A stretch of 64,000 bases of DNA, taken from Varroa destructor (Eukaryota; Arthropoda; Arachnida; Mesostigmata; Varroidae). Below the pieces are notes generated by a model. The model had not been told where the DNA came from. It did no database searches and saw only the letters and a program-made list of their open reading frames with translations. Positions within the stretch are counted from its first letter, which is position 1. Each line of letters starts with the position of its first letter. The position numbers were made by a program, and so were the translations under genes. The stretch is from assembly GCF_002443255.2 (NCBI RefSeq), contig NW_019211454.1, positions 29,775,565 through 29,839,564 of the forward strand. Direction: 5' to 3'. This document shows, in pieces, positions 29,227 to 41,117 of this stretch.

Positions 29227-29520
29227 CTGTCAATCCCCTTAGAGCCAGATATATACGCTGCAAAATAAGGCGGCATTCGTTGCTTTCAGACTTGCTCGTC
29301 CACGAGACATGTTGACCGATTGAACAATCTCGATGGATTCACCCCAATGAGGAGTACCGTTCTAAAAGTCCCAACCATTTTTCCCCAAAGCAGTTTTTGC
29401 GCGAGAATCGCACACTAACTGCGAGCAAGCCCCAAGCATTTCGTCAATGGTTTTGGGCAAAGACAGTGCTGGCCCACTCTGTAGCTCACGAAAAAGCTGA
29501 TCTGTCAATGCGTTCAGTTA
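29227..29520 (-). pseudogene. Possible dead coding fragment with one in-frame stop
   Basis: The minus strand is open over about 95 codons, interrupted by a single TAG. Pieces read LNALTDQLFRELQSGP, LPKTIDEMLGACSQL and ALGKNGWDF, then after the stop GESIEIVQSVNMSRGRAS. Both halves share one frame and a GC-richer composition, as in a gene or transposon that picked up a nonsense mutation. I do not recognise the family, and chance is not excluded. Confidence 0.22.
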
Positions 29521-32500
29521 TTGATTCTTACGCACAAACATAATTAAAAATCACCTTGAGATAAAGGGTCAAAGTTATCCATATGTGATTCTTTAAACTA
29601 ACTTCAGTTTATATATCAACAACAGTTCTAGATAGTAGCCATCTATAAGTTTCATATTGAAATCCTTTTAAAGCTACATTTGATCTAGTGGAGACAAAGT
29701 GCAGGTTTGCTTTCAGCTGCTAGAGCTATCGGGTCGAATGCACCAATAAAAACACAGAGACTGAATTTAGGTTAAATTAGGTGTAGCATGAATCAAGTTT
29801 GTTCATATTGAAACCGGCTGTTGAAATAGCTGTAGCAAGATAATAGAATTACTAGGATAACGGGAAACATAAAACAGGGCACCTACGACGGGACAACGAT
29901 TTTCAGAACTACAGTTTATGCGAAACTGAATTTGGCATCAACAAATATAACTAGCTAAATCTTCAAATCCAGCACGAGGCCCGTTCATTAGTCTGGTATC
30001 TACTGATCTTTTTTTCGTAGAAAGAGTATTATTAAAGCTATATTCATGTTGCCTTCGGACATGAACACTGCGTAAAATGAGCCACGCCCCTTCTCTGAGG
30101 ATAGCGTCGCAGGTTCGGGTAAAAGGTTAAGGTCAGCCATGACTCGGTCCACAACGCATGTTTTCGGCGGAACGCGAAACGTTTTCATCAAAAACTACCT
30201 TTTACTCGGTGTCTGACGACCATTTGAATCATGGTATCAGAGATCGAGTTCGGTGTCGCCGGCAATAAAAGGATTACTAAAGATTACTTAAGTGAGCAGA
30301 CGCGAGAGAAACGTGTGAGCAGACCGTAACCGTGTTGATTCGACTCGGACTTGGCAAAAAGCTTGATGAACAGCCTCCTGCAGCTTTCTTTAAAGACAAC
30401 AGTTTCGGTTAAGGTCGACGGTTTTGGCTACATATTGCCTCGGAACCCATATCCTCTTCAACCTATGTGGTCAGCTCCGAATTCTAACAACCAGCCGAGA
30501 CCGTCTAATCCGAGTTAGTTGACGGGACGGCATAAAAGACGTAAATGATATAAGCTTATACCGGACGAAAAACATTCTCTACGACTTCAAAGCAAAGTCT
30601 TTGAGAACAGTGAAAAACATCTAATGCATTGAAGTTACATCTACACAGTAATTATATGATTTCTACATACTCTTCCTGCATCCTTTTAACGTCTTCGAAC
30701 ATCTGGCAACCCATCCTGAAGAAAGCTATGACATAGGTAGTTTTTAGAAGTTGACCATTGAGGATTGTTGAACAAAAATGTTTCATTCTGTCCTACTATA
30801 TAAGAAACTATAAAGCCGAAGTTTGCTAAGTTCAACCTAAGAAGCGATTCAAATCTACTGTAGTTCGAAAACAAAGCTAACTAATTAATTCTAATACTTA
30901 TCTTTTTGAGAACCGAAGTCAACCTCCCCGATAGTAGCCAAAAAAGAAGTTGAACCTTTTTGCACAAAAATCTTTTAATCATAGACAGTATAGAATCTGC
31001 AACAACGTCTTTCAGGGACGCCCGTATGATTTTTTATCATCCGTTTTGTCGAAAATAGCCATTTGTTTAACCTACTAGACCAAAGGCACCTTTCCGAATC
31101 AGAGTCCGGTTTGACAGAGAAGAACCAAGCCATAAAATCACATCCTCTGTAACCGTATATTCCTACCTAGCACTATAAATCATTTGAAAATTAAGTTACT
31201 AACGCTGAAAGCGGCCTTAGCCGCGGCCAGAACATGATTTCTGAACCACACCCACATTTCAATCGTAGTTCTCAAGTACTTAGCAAAATTTCTTAAGCTT
31301 TATTTAAAACTGCTAATCCGGACAGTATACGATATCGCCAGCAGCCATCGATCAGACATCCCCATTCGCTTTGCCACTCAACAAGGCAGAACACCCCTAA
31401 TTGTTGTTCTAATTTTTTTTGTTGTGTCTCTGTTTGTATATATTGCCGGCCTGATTTTGTACATGTACATAGGAATACAAAGTTGTGACCAAAACTGTGA
31501 CGAGAACGTTTTAGGTATTAGAATTCGATGATCAGAAGTAATCATCCCATACATTATATGCCGCATCGATCATTCCTGCGTTGTCATGTTATAAAGGACA
31601 AGTGCAGCGAAGCAGTTTTCGAGCTCTACTACTGAATTTTTTGACATAAGGCCACCGTGTCTGCGTAGCCTAGATTTTCAGTGTAGATTTATTCGAAACG
31701 TATATATCTGGAAAATATAGGAACAATAATATATAAAACTATCAGGTATTTTCCTAATATATAAACTTGTCCTATACCAAACTCCTTTGCCGATTGTCGC
31801 CGGGACGCTGTTTGGTGAATCAGTTACCGAAATGAGTTACATACCAGAGCTGGTTTGGTTGAACATAGGGTTAATTATTATCGTAGATCGCCAACTGCAA
31901 ATATCGATATTAAATGTTTTCTGTTTGTTTTAATTGTTTCTCTCTAGCGGTTTGTAAGGCCGTTACTCCCGCAAATGTATCGGACATCTAAGCACCGTGT
32001 GTGGTACGCAGTTAGCACGTGAAACTGTCCATACGATTCGTTGCACGGACGAAACATCTCGAAACATACTGTAGCTGAGGACTAAAACTCTCTAACACCT
32101 TCACCATAGCTAACAGGCCTTGCCCATTTCATGGTGGACTAACAATAATTTATAATATAAGCTTAACCTTGTTTAATGTTTGAAAAGATTTCATGGTACT
32201 AGAGGATTGGCTTATTCTTTAAGTTTTGCGTCGTCTCTGAGGGCAGCACCAGAAAGCTAGGAGGAGAACCCCCCAGCGCTGGCGGTCGTTCAGTCGTCGT
32301 ACAAATATATATCCAAGGCCATTTCAAAAGATCGTAGCTAACGGTGACGAGTTTTTTCTTGCATTAAAAATATCATTGAGTATCTATTTGTCTGTCTCTG
32401 TTATTTACCGATAATTTTTATTCTAAATAATGAATCTAGTAAGCCAGCATGGAAATTTCGAGAGAGAAGGAAGACTGTTCGTCTTTTATTATTATATAAT

Positions 32501-35500
32501 GGTATTAGCGATATGATCTTCGATAATTAGGGAAACCACTGGTAGCCAGCAAGACAATCGGACTTCCTAGAGCAAATAGATTTTGAAAGATTTGTTTGGA
32601 TAAGTGCATCTTTCTGTTGCCCTGTCTTTAGGTTTTACTTTGCGATGTAGGCCACGAAAAATAGCGGGCAGCTGAAGTTGAGCTTTTTATGAAAATCTAG
32701 TAGGGAAAGTCTATGTGGAAGTCTTCATGTAAGCGCCTGGCATCTTCAATAAGCTGGACTTTGCTTTAAGGTTCCGCAGAGTTATTTAAGATTAACGTTG
32801 GTACTTCGATACGGCCTTACGGCAATGGTCAGATGACCGAGAGAGCTGTCTCACAATTTGTTATCTCGTTTGGAAAAGTTCTGAAATACACAAGCTCAAT
32901 GACCATTGCGGAAAGTTGTGTCCGTACATTATAAACACGCCGGTTCCCAAATGACAATTTCTTACTTTTTTAAATATTGTGAACATCCAAAATAAAATTC
33001 GGTCTAACGACCATTTCTTTATCACAGGAAGACATTAAAAAGTGAGAGGAGGCAAAGCTAAACAAAAACGAGGAATAAAATAAAAGCCATCAAGGTTGTA
33101 GATTCCACAGAGTATTTAAAATCATAATAATTTGATTGTTATAATTAAGAGGACAATGGCGGAAAGTTGGAACAACTGAATATCCGAGAGTTTTCTATTT
33201 TCAAAAAGATATGTCAGTGTTTCGCTGAAAGCAAAACGGCAGTCTTGCTTTCTTCATTTTTCTTATCTTCTGCTGCGCATCAATTCGGGATGAACAGGAA
33301 TTGTATAGCTGGTCGTTTGTTACGAAAATATCGCACATAAGAGCTTCAAGGCCAAAATCTGTCTCTTAGTGCACCCTTCTTTCGTCTTCTTTTCGTGCTC
33401 ATTCTCACTGCACATGTCAGTCCGAATAATAAAACAAGGAAGTACTGGGGTTCTATAATGGCGGGTGCAATAGGCTTTTTCAAGGACAACCTATACCGCT
33501 TAATGCGAATCCGAACTAAGTATAAAGTGTGACCTTAAGCGCTAGCTTTAACAGTCATTGCATGGTTACACTGTTGCATTTGACCGGCAAATAGGTTTTG
33601 TTTTGCGTCAACTAAATCCGGAGAAGCAGCTAAACGTACACAAAATGAGAGGAGGTTGGAACGAGATAAAATTAATTATATGTAATGCTATTTAAATTTT
33701 TCTAAAGTTACGCCTATAAGGGCTTTTTAAGACCCAGTAATAAGGTGCTATTAGGTAATTTTAGATAGATTTGAGTACTTAATCTTTCTGATGAACGGTT
33801 TGCTTGGTTAAGTGTCGAAAGGGTGATCATCAAAAAATGCGACAACAGCACAATTTCTATTGCTATGGTCTGGTGTTGGCTAGTTCCAAATCAAAATGCT
33901 TTGTACAACCAGTAGGCGTTGCCGGTCACTTTTGCTCCTGAAACTGCTTTATATCGTACATGTCAATACCATGTATATGGCATGCGAGAACTCATTGCCA
34001 GATTATAAATAGACAACTCCGGCAGTCGCTAATATAAGACGTATTAATAAAGTTTATCATATTCCACAAACCCAATCGAAGAGTATCTTCTTCTAACGAC
34101 GGTGCGATCGTCTCTATAACGCCGGCTATTTGGAAACTAATGAAAAGCTGCTCGCGAATTATCGTAGCTTTCTATAAATCGCTAGCTTTGTAAAACCTTT
34201 CGGTGTTTAGGCTCAGAGAACTGCTCTTACTCACACACAACAATCTCAGCTCTTAAACGGAATCATCTACGGATCAGGTCGATGCTATCAAAACAATATG
34301 TGTATTAAATTCACTTACATAGTATCGCAGATTAATGGACCAACGTCCTGTAGCCTTTGTACCTAATGCAAGGCACCAAATAGAAATGCCAAATTTCCAA
34401 TCGGGCTGTACAAACTCTCGAAGGCGCGTTCCTTTTACATGACTTACGGTAGTTAATTGGGAAATAGTGATACTATTGGCATTTTTAAGCGATTTCTTTC
34501 AAACCCACAAAGTCTCAAGGCAATGACGCTTTCGCGTTTTCGACTGCCTCAAATCGGTTCCGAGATAAAAAAGAAGAACGTTTTTTCTACGGAAGATGCA
34601 ACGTTATTCTAGCCTACGTCAAACGTATTCAAATGAATATATAAACCCCCATTCAGCACACAACACATTTCAGCAGTCCATGATGAATTTAATGAGGAGT
34701 GTAAGTGTTATGTTTAACCTGTTACCTAACCGGACAGCATTAGCTCACTTCTACGAAACAATTTTTTTAGTTCGTATAAAAGTAGTCCGCGCTCCCCTAC
34801 GCTAGGATGTATAAAAATCAGTGCTCTACAATAAAGCAAATCGGCGTCATCCATACATAAAAGAAATATTAGTTTTAATAAGGTTTCTCAACTTAAAACA
34901 ATTAGTTAACCTGAAATTTTGGGTGGAGTTACAAAATCCATTGTATTCTCTGCATTAGAACCTACGTTGGAATAGATGTTACGGAATACGCAGAAAAGGT
35001 CTTTGTCTAAATATGTATGGTAATAATAAGATTCTTTTTCCGCCACTTTGTTTTTCCAAAATACACTTACTCTTATACCATCCCGTCGCTTCCGAGCTTG
35101 TCGTTATGCAACAAGACTTATTTGCGCGTGCACTGAATGCGTGTTGGTGATCAGAAATCAAAGCAAGGTTTTGCAAACCAAATCAGATATATCAGTGTTC
35201 TGCTATGTCGGTGTGAAAATCCGAAGCTGATACATCGTCAAACACAATAAGTAACGGAGGAAACAATTACGTTTGGCCAACGCCGGAATGAAGGATTTTC
35301 TTGTTGTAAAAGAAAAATAGCTCATCTACGACTGCAGTTTCCTAAAGAAGAACTTCAGTTTCAATAAAAAGCATATAGGGTTCCATAAAGATCGGGAATC
35401 TCGTTCTCACGCCTACTTTCTACGTCCTTACATTTTTTTTCATACAATAACTATTTTCATGAGTCATTACCTTCAATTAAATTTTCTAAATTTTGTATTT

Positions 35501-36440
35501 TGCAGGGTGCCCTAAATTGAGCGCTAAAGAATTGAATTGGAAGTTTAAAGTTCCTGCATTACTTACTGCTTGATTACTGCAGGCCAATTGATGTTGCTTA
35601 CATGCGTACATACATGAGATAGATTCCAGACTCTAGTTTATTTCCATATGATTATAAGAAGCAACTAACGTACTTTTGCGCCAGTCCAAATAATTATTAA
35701 TATAAGATAAACAACGCATAAGTGGGCACTAACAAAATTGTTCAGGACGTTTTATTTTTTTCAGAAGGTTAAGTACAGTCGCTTCCTAGCTTTTTGGCTA
35801 AGATGAAAAAAAATGCAGGACCTGCGGAGATTGGCTCAGTGGGTGCTTTCCAATAAATAAGAACATTGCCTTGCTCACATACAATCCATTCTATTTTGAG
35901 ACTTTTCCAATTTTGTCGTCTCGCGAGATGTCGAATAATTGAATCCTCCTTCTAGTCAAAAGCGAGCAGTTATTTCCTGTTATACGATTATCAAGAAGCT
36001 ACGCCGACGTTGTTGATGGTGGACAATACAGTTCAGTGCATAAGAGCTGCGCTATAACATAGTGAAAATTTCTCTTTTATACTTTGTCTGTCTACCAATT
36101 GTAAACCTATGGCATTGGCATCAATTTGACTTGACAGCGTAACTATATGATGCAATAGAAGATCTTTTGTCATTTGCAGCTACCTGCTGGTGCGTGGGTA
36201 AACTTACCCAAATGGCCATGTTTTAAAGTTGTATAACATTCTATAGAAGGAGGATAACGTAGAATATTTATTGTAACTAAAATTGTAGCAATGATCCCAC
36301 CTAAACAACTACATCCCTTACGTTTCACTGCAATTATAAGATGGAGATTTATCTAACTATAGCTACTGATCCAATCACAGCAGGTTCACCCGAGACAAAA
36401 TAATAAAAATCAAATAAAGTTGTACCGTTTCTTTTCTTGT
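29521..36440. other. Gene-poor AT-rich stretch
   Basis: Nothing recognisable apart from the U2-like fragment at 35.8 kb. A short minus frame at 30,000-30,191 lies in a slightly GC-richer patch (30,000-30,540) but shows no domain. Confidence 0.55.
35779..35807 (+). pseudogene. U2 snRNA 5'-end-like fragment
   Basis: This 29-base stretch matches bases 2-30 of the conserved U2 snRNA 5' end at 24 of 29 positions, by my recall of the consensus, including the uninterrupted ttttggctaagat core. The match stops abruptly at an A run. The branch-point-pairing region and the rest of U2 are absent, so it is not a working gene. It would be a truncated U2-derived pseudogene or a coincidence. Confidence 0.35.
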
Positions 36441-36441
36441 A

Positions 36442-36690
36442 TTAGCGGCCGTTGCGTCGAAAGCTAAGGTCTATCGCAGCAGTCTTCAGCTTGTTTGCCG
36501 GTACCGAGGGCGTCAATGCGGATTTAGCCAAGCGGAATGTTAGCAATGATTTTAGATCATCGCTTTCCATCTCACCTGCAGTGGTATTTCCTCCTGTCAT
36601 CGAAACCAGCGTGGTCGCTGCGAACACCACTAATGAGTAAATTAGCCAAAGCTTATTTTTTCCGACAAATCTAAATTCGATGATTTTCTC
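36442..36690 (-). CDS. Candidate terminal coding exon, unknown small protein
   Basis: On the minus strand a plausible acceptor (ttagttacag) opens a frame of 82 codons ending in TAA. The product has a charged start (EKIIEFRFVGKNK), a hydrophobic stretch WLIYSLVVFAATTLVSM that could be a membrane segment or signal anchor, and a basic tail ending SFRRNGR. The patch is visibly less AT-rich than its flanks. However, the plus strand is also open here (36446-36637), with a good polypyrimidine acceptor (cttgtattag) and a possible donor, so the coding strand is uncertain. No upstream exon was found. I do not recognise the protein. Confidence 0.3.
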   Translation of the reverse strand, partial: EKIIEFRFVGKNKLWLIYSLVVFAATTLVSMTGGNTTAGEMESDDLKSLLTFRLAKSALTPSVPANKLKTAAIDLSFRRNGR

Positions 36691-37553
36691 CTGTAACTAA
36701 ATAATTAACAATTAAATGTAATGCTATATCGCATCGCCGCGTTGAAGTTCTGTGAACATCGTTGCGCCTTACTCCAACATAAAGGTCGACCCGGAACAGG
36801 TGAAATTGCTTGATCAGTCATTTAGTTTTCTGATTGTGCATTATCGATACTAGGCAAAGCCAAGTTCTCATAATAATGCGATCAGCTAGCAACACCGGAT
36901 TGCAGCATAACCCGAAGGAAAAATCCTTCACCACATCATGGCCTCTGATCTAATCCGTGACTTTCCTTTAATTAAATTCAGTGCCACTGACAGAAAGACT
37001 GTAGGCAAATTTACTAATTTAAGTTTGTTTCCTATGAAGTTTTTATGGATTCCACATGAACTGAAAGAATTGAACCTCTATAATACTTGGTCGACTTTAA
37101 ATTATCAAAGTAAGATACCAGAACGCTGAAATAATTAAGCGGTAACCAGGTGCTCCAAGGGTAGAATAAGGCAACCTCATATGCTGTCACGTAGTCACAT
37201 ACTTTCCTAAATGATGCCCGTAGAAACTGAAGAGAGAAAACTGGAACACTTTTTTCTTTTTTTTTTACAAATATAAACTTTTAACGATATAACAGTATAT
37301 CGCTGGCTCATGATTTAGTTAGATGAATGCCTTGTCTCTTGAGTCGTATCACCCTTTAACTAAGTGACTTTAAATTTCGCAAAAATACTATGCAGACTAG
37401 AGTTATTGGAAGGCCCGTGTTCACGTCACCTTTCCTATACGCGCTTTGTTAACGATTGTTATTACTATGGCTAGAGTGACGCCACCCATCTGGTCCTGTT
37501 CCTGAAAGTCCTATTAATAAAAGATCCTGGAGCACTAGCATCGCTAATGTTAA

Positions 37554-37555
<2 letters not shown>

Positions 37556-37599
<44 letters not shown>
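37556..37599. repeat. Compound (AT)n(GT)n microsatellite
   Basis: About 16 AT units are followed by about six TG units, a typical compound dinucleotide repeat. Confidence 0.9.
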
Positions 37600-38829
37600 C
37601 CATTGTGTTGAAATATTTTATTGATGTGAAAAAACTAAGTTTTTTTTTATAGAACTACCGTTTAGTTTAAGTTAACCGTAAGTAGGCTACTGCGCTCTAA
37701 AATACTAAGCGAGCCCATCCTGATAGCTACGTTCGGTTTTGATGAATGGAAAGTGTCAAATTATAGCCGACAGACTATAATTTATAAAAATATATTAAAA
37801 AAAACTTTGCCTAATGTTTACTTTTTTTTAGGACTAAACTTCACCGGTATGCAGGTAGATTTATGTGCTTCTGTAACAACAGTACAAATTGCTGAAGTAT
37901 TAATATAATTGGGTTGTTGCTTTTTAAATAACCAATATAAATAATTAAAATTTGGACAAGATGTTATACCTTTTCCTTTATGGTAAACATATGATCTGGA
38001 AGCAGAATTTTTAAGATTGTCTCTACTGGGTAACACGCTAGTACTAATGTGCAATACATTTACATTGTATAACGTAAATGTACTGGAAAACATCAACGAG
38101 TAGAAGTCATAAGAGATTCACCGATTGAGAAAACCGCCTATAAAATTAATCATTATATATCTATTATTTATATATCGTCTTTATTCATTTATATATTTGC
38201 TTTGTACAGGCCTATATACTGATCCCAAAATGCACCGGGATACATTCGTTAGTCGATATGCACTTCGTCTCCTGCGCTTTCTTTCCTGATATCTTCGTCA
38301 CACGTATATACTTCTATATATACTCGTAATAAATTGTGTTTACACAGTGCTTAGAATAACCTCCATGACCCTTGTTTCTTTTCCCGTCCTGCGAAGCTTC
38401 CAGACTTGCACAGAGAACTTTTCGTATCTCGGTAACCCATGACAAATGAAAGAATATCGCTTCTTGTTCACCTCGCTTTTGGCAAATCACAAAATAGGAA
38501 TGTCATTGCTATTTGCTCCTTACCACACATACACAAAAATTGCACAGGCACACACGCACATACATCACTCAATAATAATACAGTAGGACATCCTAGGTCA
38601 CATATTAATTAGCTTTGTTTTCCTGTACAAATAGCCACACTTGAAAGTAGCAGAAGTAGTCCTACTAGACAAACAGATAATAGTCTAAATTTTCGCATTC
38701 TACAGTACTTTTGTGATAACGGTATTACGTTGCCCGCAGCCACAATAATAAGTTATTACCACCGTTCTGATTATTTTCCATAACCACACTATATTGTATA
38801 TTATATTACTGCTATAAGACAATAGAGAA

Positions 38830-38862
38830 GTTGAAGAATACGCTGCCAGCGTATTTTTCAAC
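38830..38862. repeat. Hairpin, about 15-bp stem, 3-base loop
   Basis: gttgaagaatacgct pairs with agcgtatttttcaac across gcc, with one mismatch. It lies in the non-coding stretch downstream of the zinc-finger gene. Confidence 0.7.
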
Positions 38863-39235
38863 TATAACAATAATGACTCACAAACAGAAAACGAAAATGA
38901 ACAGTTTCGTTTTAACTACTGCATCTTCGCTTTGTCTACGATATACATGACTCATGACCCAGCTAGAGACAACAAATAGCCCTTAAGACTATAGACGTTC
39001 AGTTTGTATCCTATTCGGCTACTAGTGGCTTGTGCGTCTTAGAAAATAGATGTTTTTAATCAAAACATAACTTTAACATTGCCGAGTTGTGTTTATAAAC
39101 TTCTTCTGTCTATCTCGACAGATGCAGGCTTTGAACATAAAGTGTACGCCATATCCAGGCCTGTAAATTAGCGCGGTCACGACTATTCACAAACGTTTTC
39201 AGGTTATGAAATATACATTTCTACAACAGCATCTA

Positions 39236-39241
39236 TTTATT
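39236..39241 (-). terminator. Candidate poly(A) signal of the zinc-finger gene
   Basis: TTTATT on the plus strand reads AATAAA on the minus strand, about 195 bases past the stop codon. The (TA)n tract at 39352-39380 lies between them, inside the presumed 3' UTR. Confidence 0.5.
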
Positions 39242-39345
39242 GACGCTGCTGCCTTCAGCCACCAAGCCAACTCCCTTGAACTATTTTCTGTCGCTATTAG
39301 AGTGGTTGATACGATGATGAATCTGATGGTTAACACTAGCAATAA

Positions 39346-39351
<6 letters not shown>

Positions 39352-39380
<29 letters not shown>
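39352..39380. repeat. (TA)n microsatellite in presumed 3' UTR of the zinc-finger gene
   Basis: Pure TA units lie between the stop codon at 39435 and the candidate AATAAA at 39236. Confidence 0.9.
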
Positions 39381-39382
<2 letters not shown>

Positions 39383-39434
39383 GGACTGAGTTGAATATTT
39401 TAGGAAACGGCGAAGGTCAGCGGTGCAGATCAGA

Positions 39435-41117
39435 TCAGTATGAACTGCTCGCTTGAGCAGCCTCATGTTGCGCTGCTCTGACCAGTCGCTGCATTCGTTC
39501 GAGCTGGGCCGCGACGTTGCTCACGAAACTTTCGCTAACTACTGAAGCTTGACTTTCCTCCTCTCCGCCGCACTCGAGTTCCGTCCCGGCGTCATCTTGC
39601 GTCGAGAGAGTCTGTGCGTCCTCAACCTGATTCGCCATGTTAAGTGCCTTCACTGCTCGCTTTAGATGGCCCTTGGCATGCTTATTGAGGCTTTGTCTTG
39701 ATGCCGTGCGATAGCTGCACAACGTGCACGCAAACGGCTTCTCACCGCTATGACTCCGATAGTGCTCGCGCAGCCGGTCACGCCGAGCTGTCACGTAGCC
39801 ACACTCGTTACAAGTGTACGTTTTGTTTGGTTTTTCGTGTATGTTTTTGATGTGGCGTTTCAGGGCGCCTTTGATGCCAAACTGCATTCCGCATATCTCA
39901 CAGTGAAAATCCTTCGACTTGATGTGAACTAGCCGAATGTGATCGCGCAAGTGGCCGCGTTGTGTGCCCCGGTAATCACAAAGGTGGCACGCAAACGGCT
40001 TCTCGCCCGAATGCGTCAGCTTGTGTATGCGAAGACATTTTGGTGAGTCAGTTTTATAGTCACATTGATCACATTCGCAAAATTTGATTCCTTTGTGCCG
40101 CATCACGTGTCGTTCAAACAGCGGAGCGTCTCGCGTTCGATAGGTACAGCCTTCTTCGGGACATACAAGCACCTTGTTAAGTTCAGGATGAGCATTTCGT
40201 GAATGGCGCCGAGCTAGATCAGCTCGTCGGAAGGTTTTTGGACAAAACTGACATTTAACTAGGGTGCCTTCTGGACATGTGTGCGCCTTCATTTCACTAA
40301 TGTCGGACGTTGTGAAGCCGCACTGACATGACGTCGGCGCTATCTCGCCAATAGGAACAACACCTTCTTGCAGGATACATTCCGGCGAGAAATCCATTCC
40401 TGGTCCTTCCCCATCGTCCTCATCGCCGCCGTCGTCGTCGTCTTCATGGTCCACAGCGTCGACATTGTCAACGTCTCCAGCTGGCCCGTCACTTTGTTCA
40501 CTCCGTCGGTCATCAGTTTCGTCCTTTGGTCCTCCTTCTGTCGTAGAAGTCGATGCCTGGCTGGCGTCCTCTCCTGTTTCTTTGGCGGTACTGCCCGAAA
40601 CGATTGTCAATGATGGACCCTGGAATAGGTCTGCACGTGACCTCCCTATACTAACAGTACGCTCACCGCTGGATTGTGATACTGCGGGCTGAAGTTCGGC
40701 TTCGATTTCAGGCTTGAGTCGAAACCGCTCGTTTCGGTGATTTCGATGCCTGATAGGCTTACCGCCATTCTGAACAATTTGCCTTTCAATGGTGACAGCT
40801 AAATCAAGCATGCGAACAGCAGATGTCTGCCGACCGTTGTTTGTCCATCGAGGATTCGATGGTGTAGGAAGGATTTCTGCAGGCTCCACAAGTGGGAGCA
40901 TTTTGGCTGCTAACAGTTCACGGGTAGTCGGTGTTGGAGGACCACTGTCGAACAATACCGGCGACATTGTGTCCGGCAGTTGTGCTAATGCAAGTGGCAT
41001 CGGAATATTTTCAAGAGGGTTCGGGTTCAGATTTTTATAAAGCCCAACATCAACCGGAGTCATGCTCTCGTGCCTTTCTGTCTGTTCTTCCTTGATCGTC
41101 AGTGTTTCGTTCGACAT
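39435..41117 (-). CDS. C2H2 zinc-finger protein, 560 aa, single exon
   Basis: This is an intact frame from ATG to stop. An in-frame TAA lies 21 bases upstream of the ATG, and the -3 base is A, so the start is well placed. Residues 1-130 are proline- and leucine-containing without a known domain, and 200-240 form an acidic run rich in D and E. Residues 264-281 form a degenerate Cys/His finger. Seven canonical C2H2 fingers follow: C289/C292/H305/H310, C319/C324/H337/H341, C349/C352/H365/H369, C377/C380/H393/H398, C406/C409/H422/H427, C436/C439/H452/H456 and C464/C467/H480/H484. Fingers 3-4 and 6-7 are joined by HSGEKPF linkers, the classic form for DNA binding in tandem. The C-terminal 30 residues look like an amphipathic helix. 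Likely a nuclear sequence-specific transcription factor. I do not recognise a specific orthologue. 5' UTR exons could lie upstream. Confidence 0.92.
   Translation of the reverse strand: MSNETLTIKEEQTERHESMTPVDVGLYKNLNPNPLENIPMPLALAQLPDTMSPVLFDSGPPTPTTRELLAAKMLPLVEPAEILPTPSNPRWTNNGRQTSAVRMLDLAVTIERQIVQNGGKPIRHRNHRNERFRLKPEIEAELQPAVSQSSGERTVSIGRSRADLFQGPSLTIVSGSTAKETGEDASQASTSTTEGGPKDETDDRRSEQSDGPAGDVDNVDAVDHEDDDDGGDEDDGEGPGMDFSPECILQEGVVPIGEIAPTSCQCGFTTSDISEMKAHTCPEGTLVKCQFCPKTFRRADLARRHSRNAHPELNKVLVCPEEGCTYRTRDAPLFERHVMRHKGIKFCECDQCDYKTDSPKCLRIHKLTHSGEKPFACHLCDYRGTQRGHLRDHIRLVHIKSKDFHCEICGMQFGIKGALKRHIKNIHEKPNKTYTCNECGYVTARRDRLREHYRSHSGEKPFACTLCSYRTASRQSLNKHAKGHLKRAVKALNMANQVEDAQTLSTQDDAGTELECGGEEESQASVVSESFVSNVAAQLERMQRLVRAAQHEAAQASSSY

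Larger units (their letters stand above)
36691..39230. other. AT-rich stretch without a recognised gene
   Basis: Contains the compound microsatellite at 37.6 kb and the hairpin at 38.8 kb. No coding sequence is supported. Confidence 0.6.
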
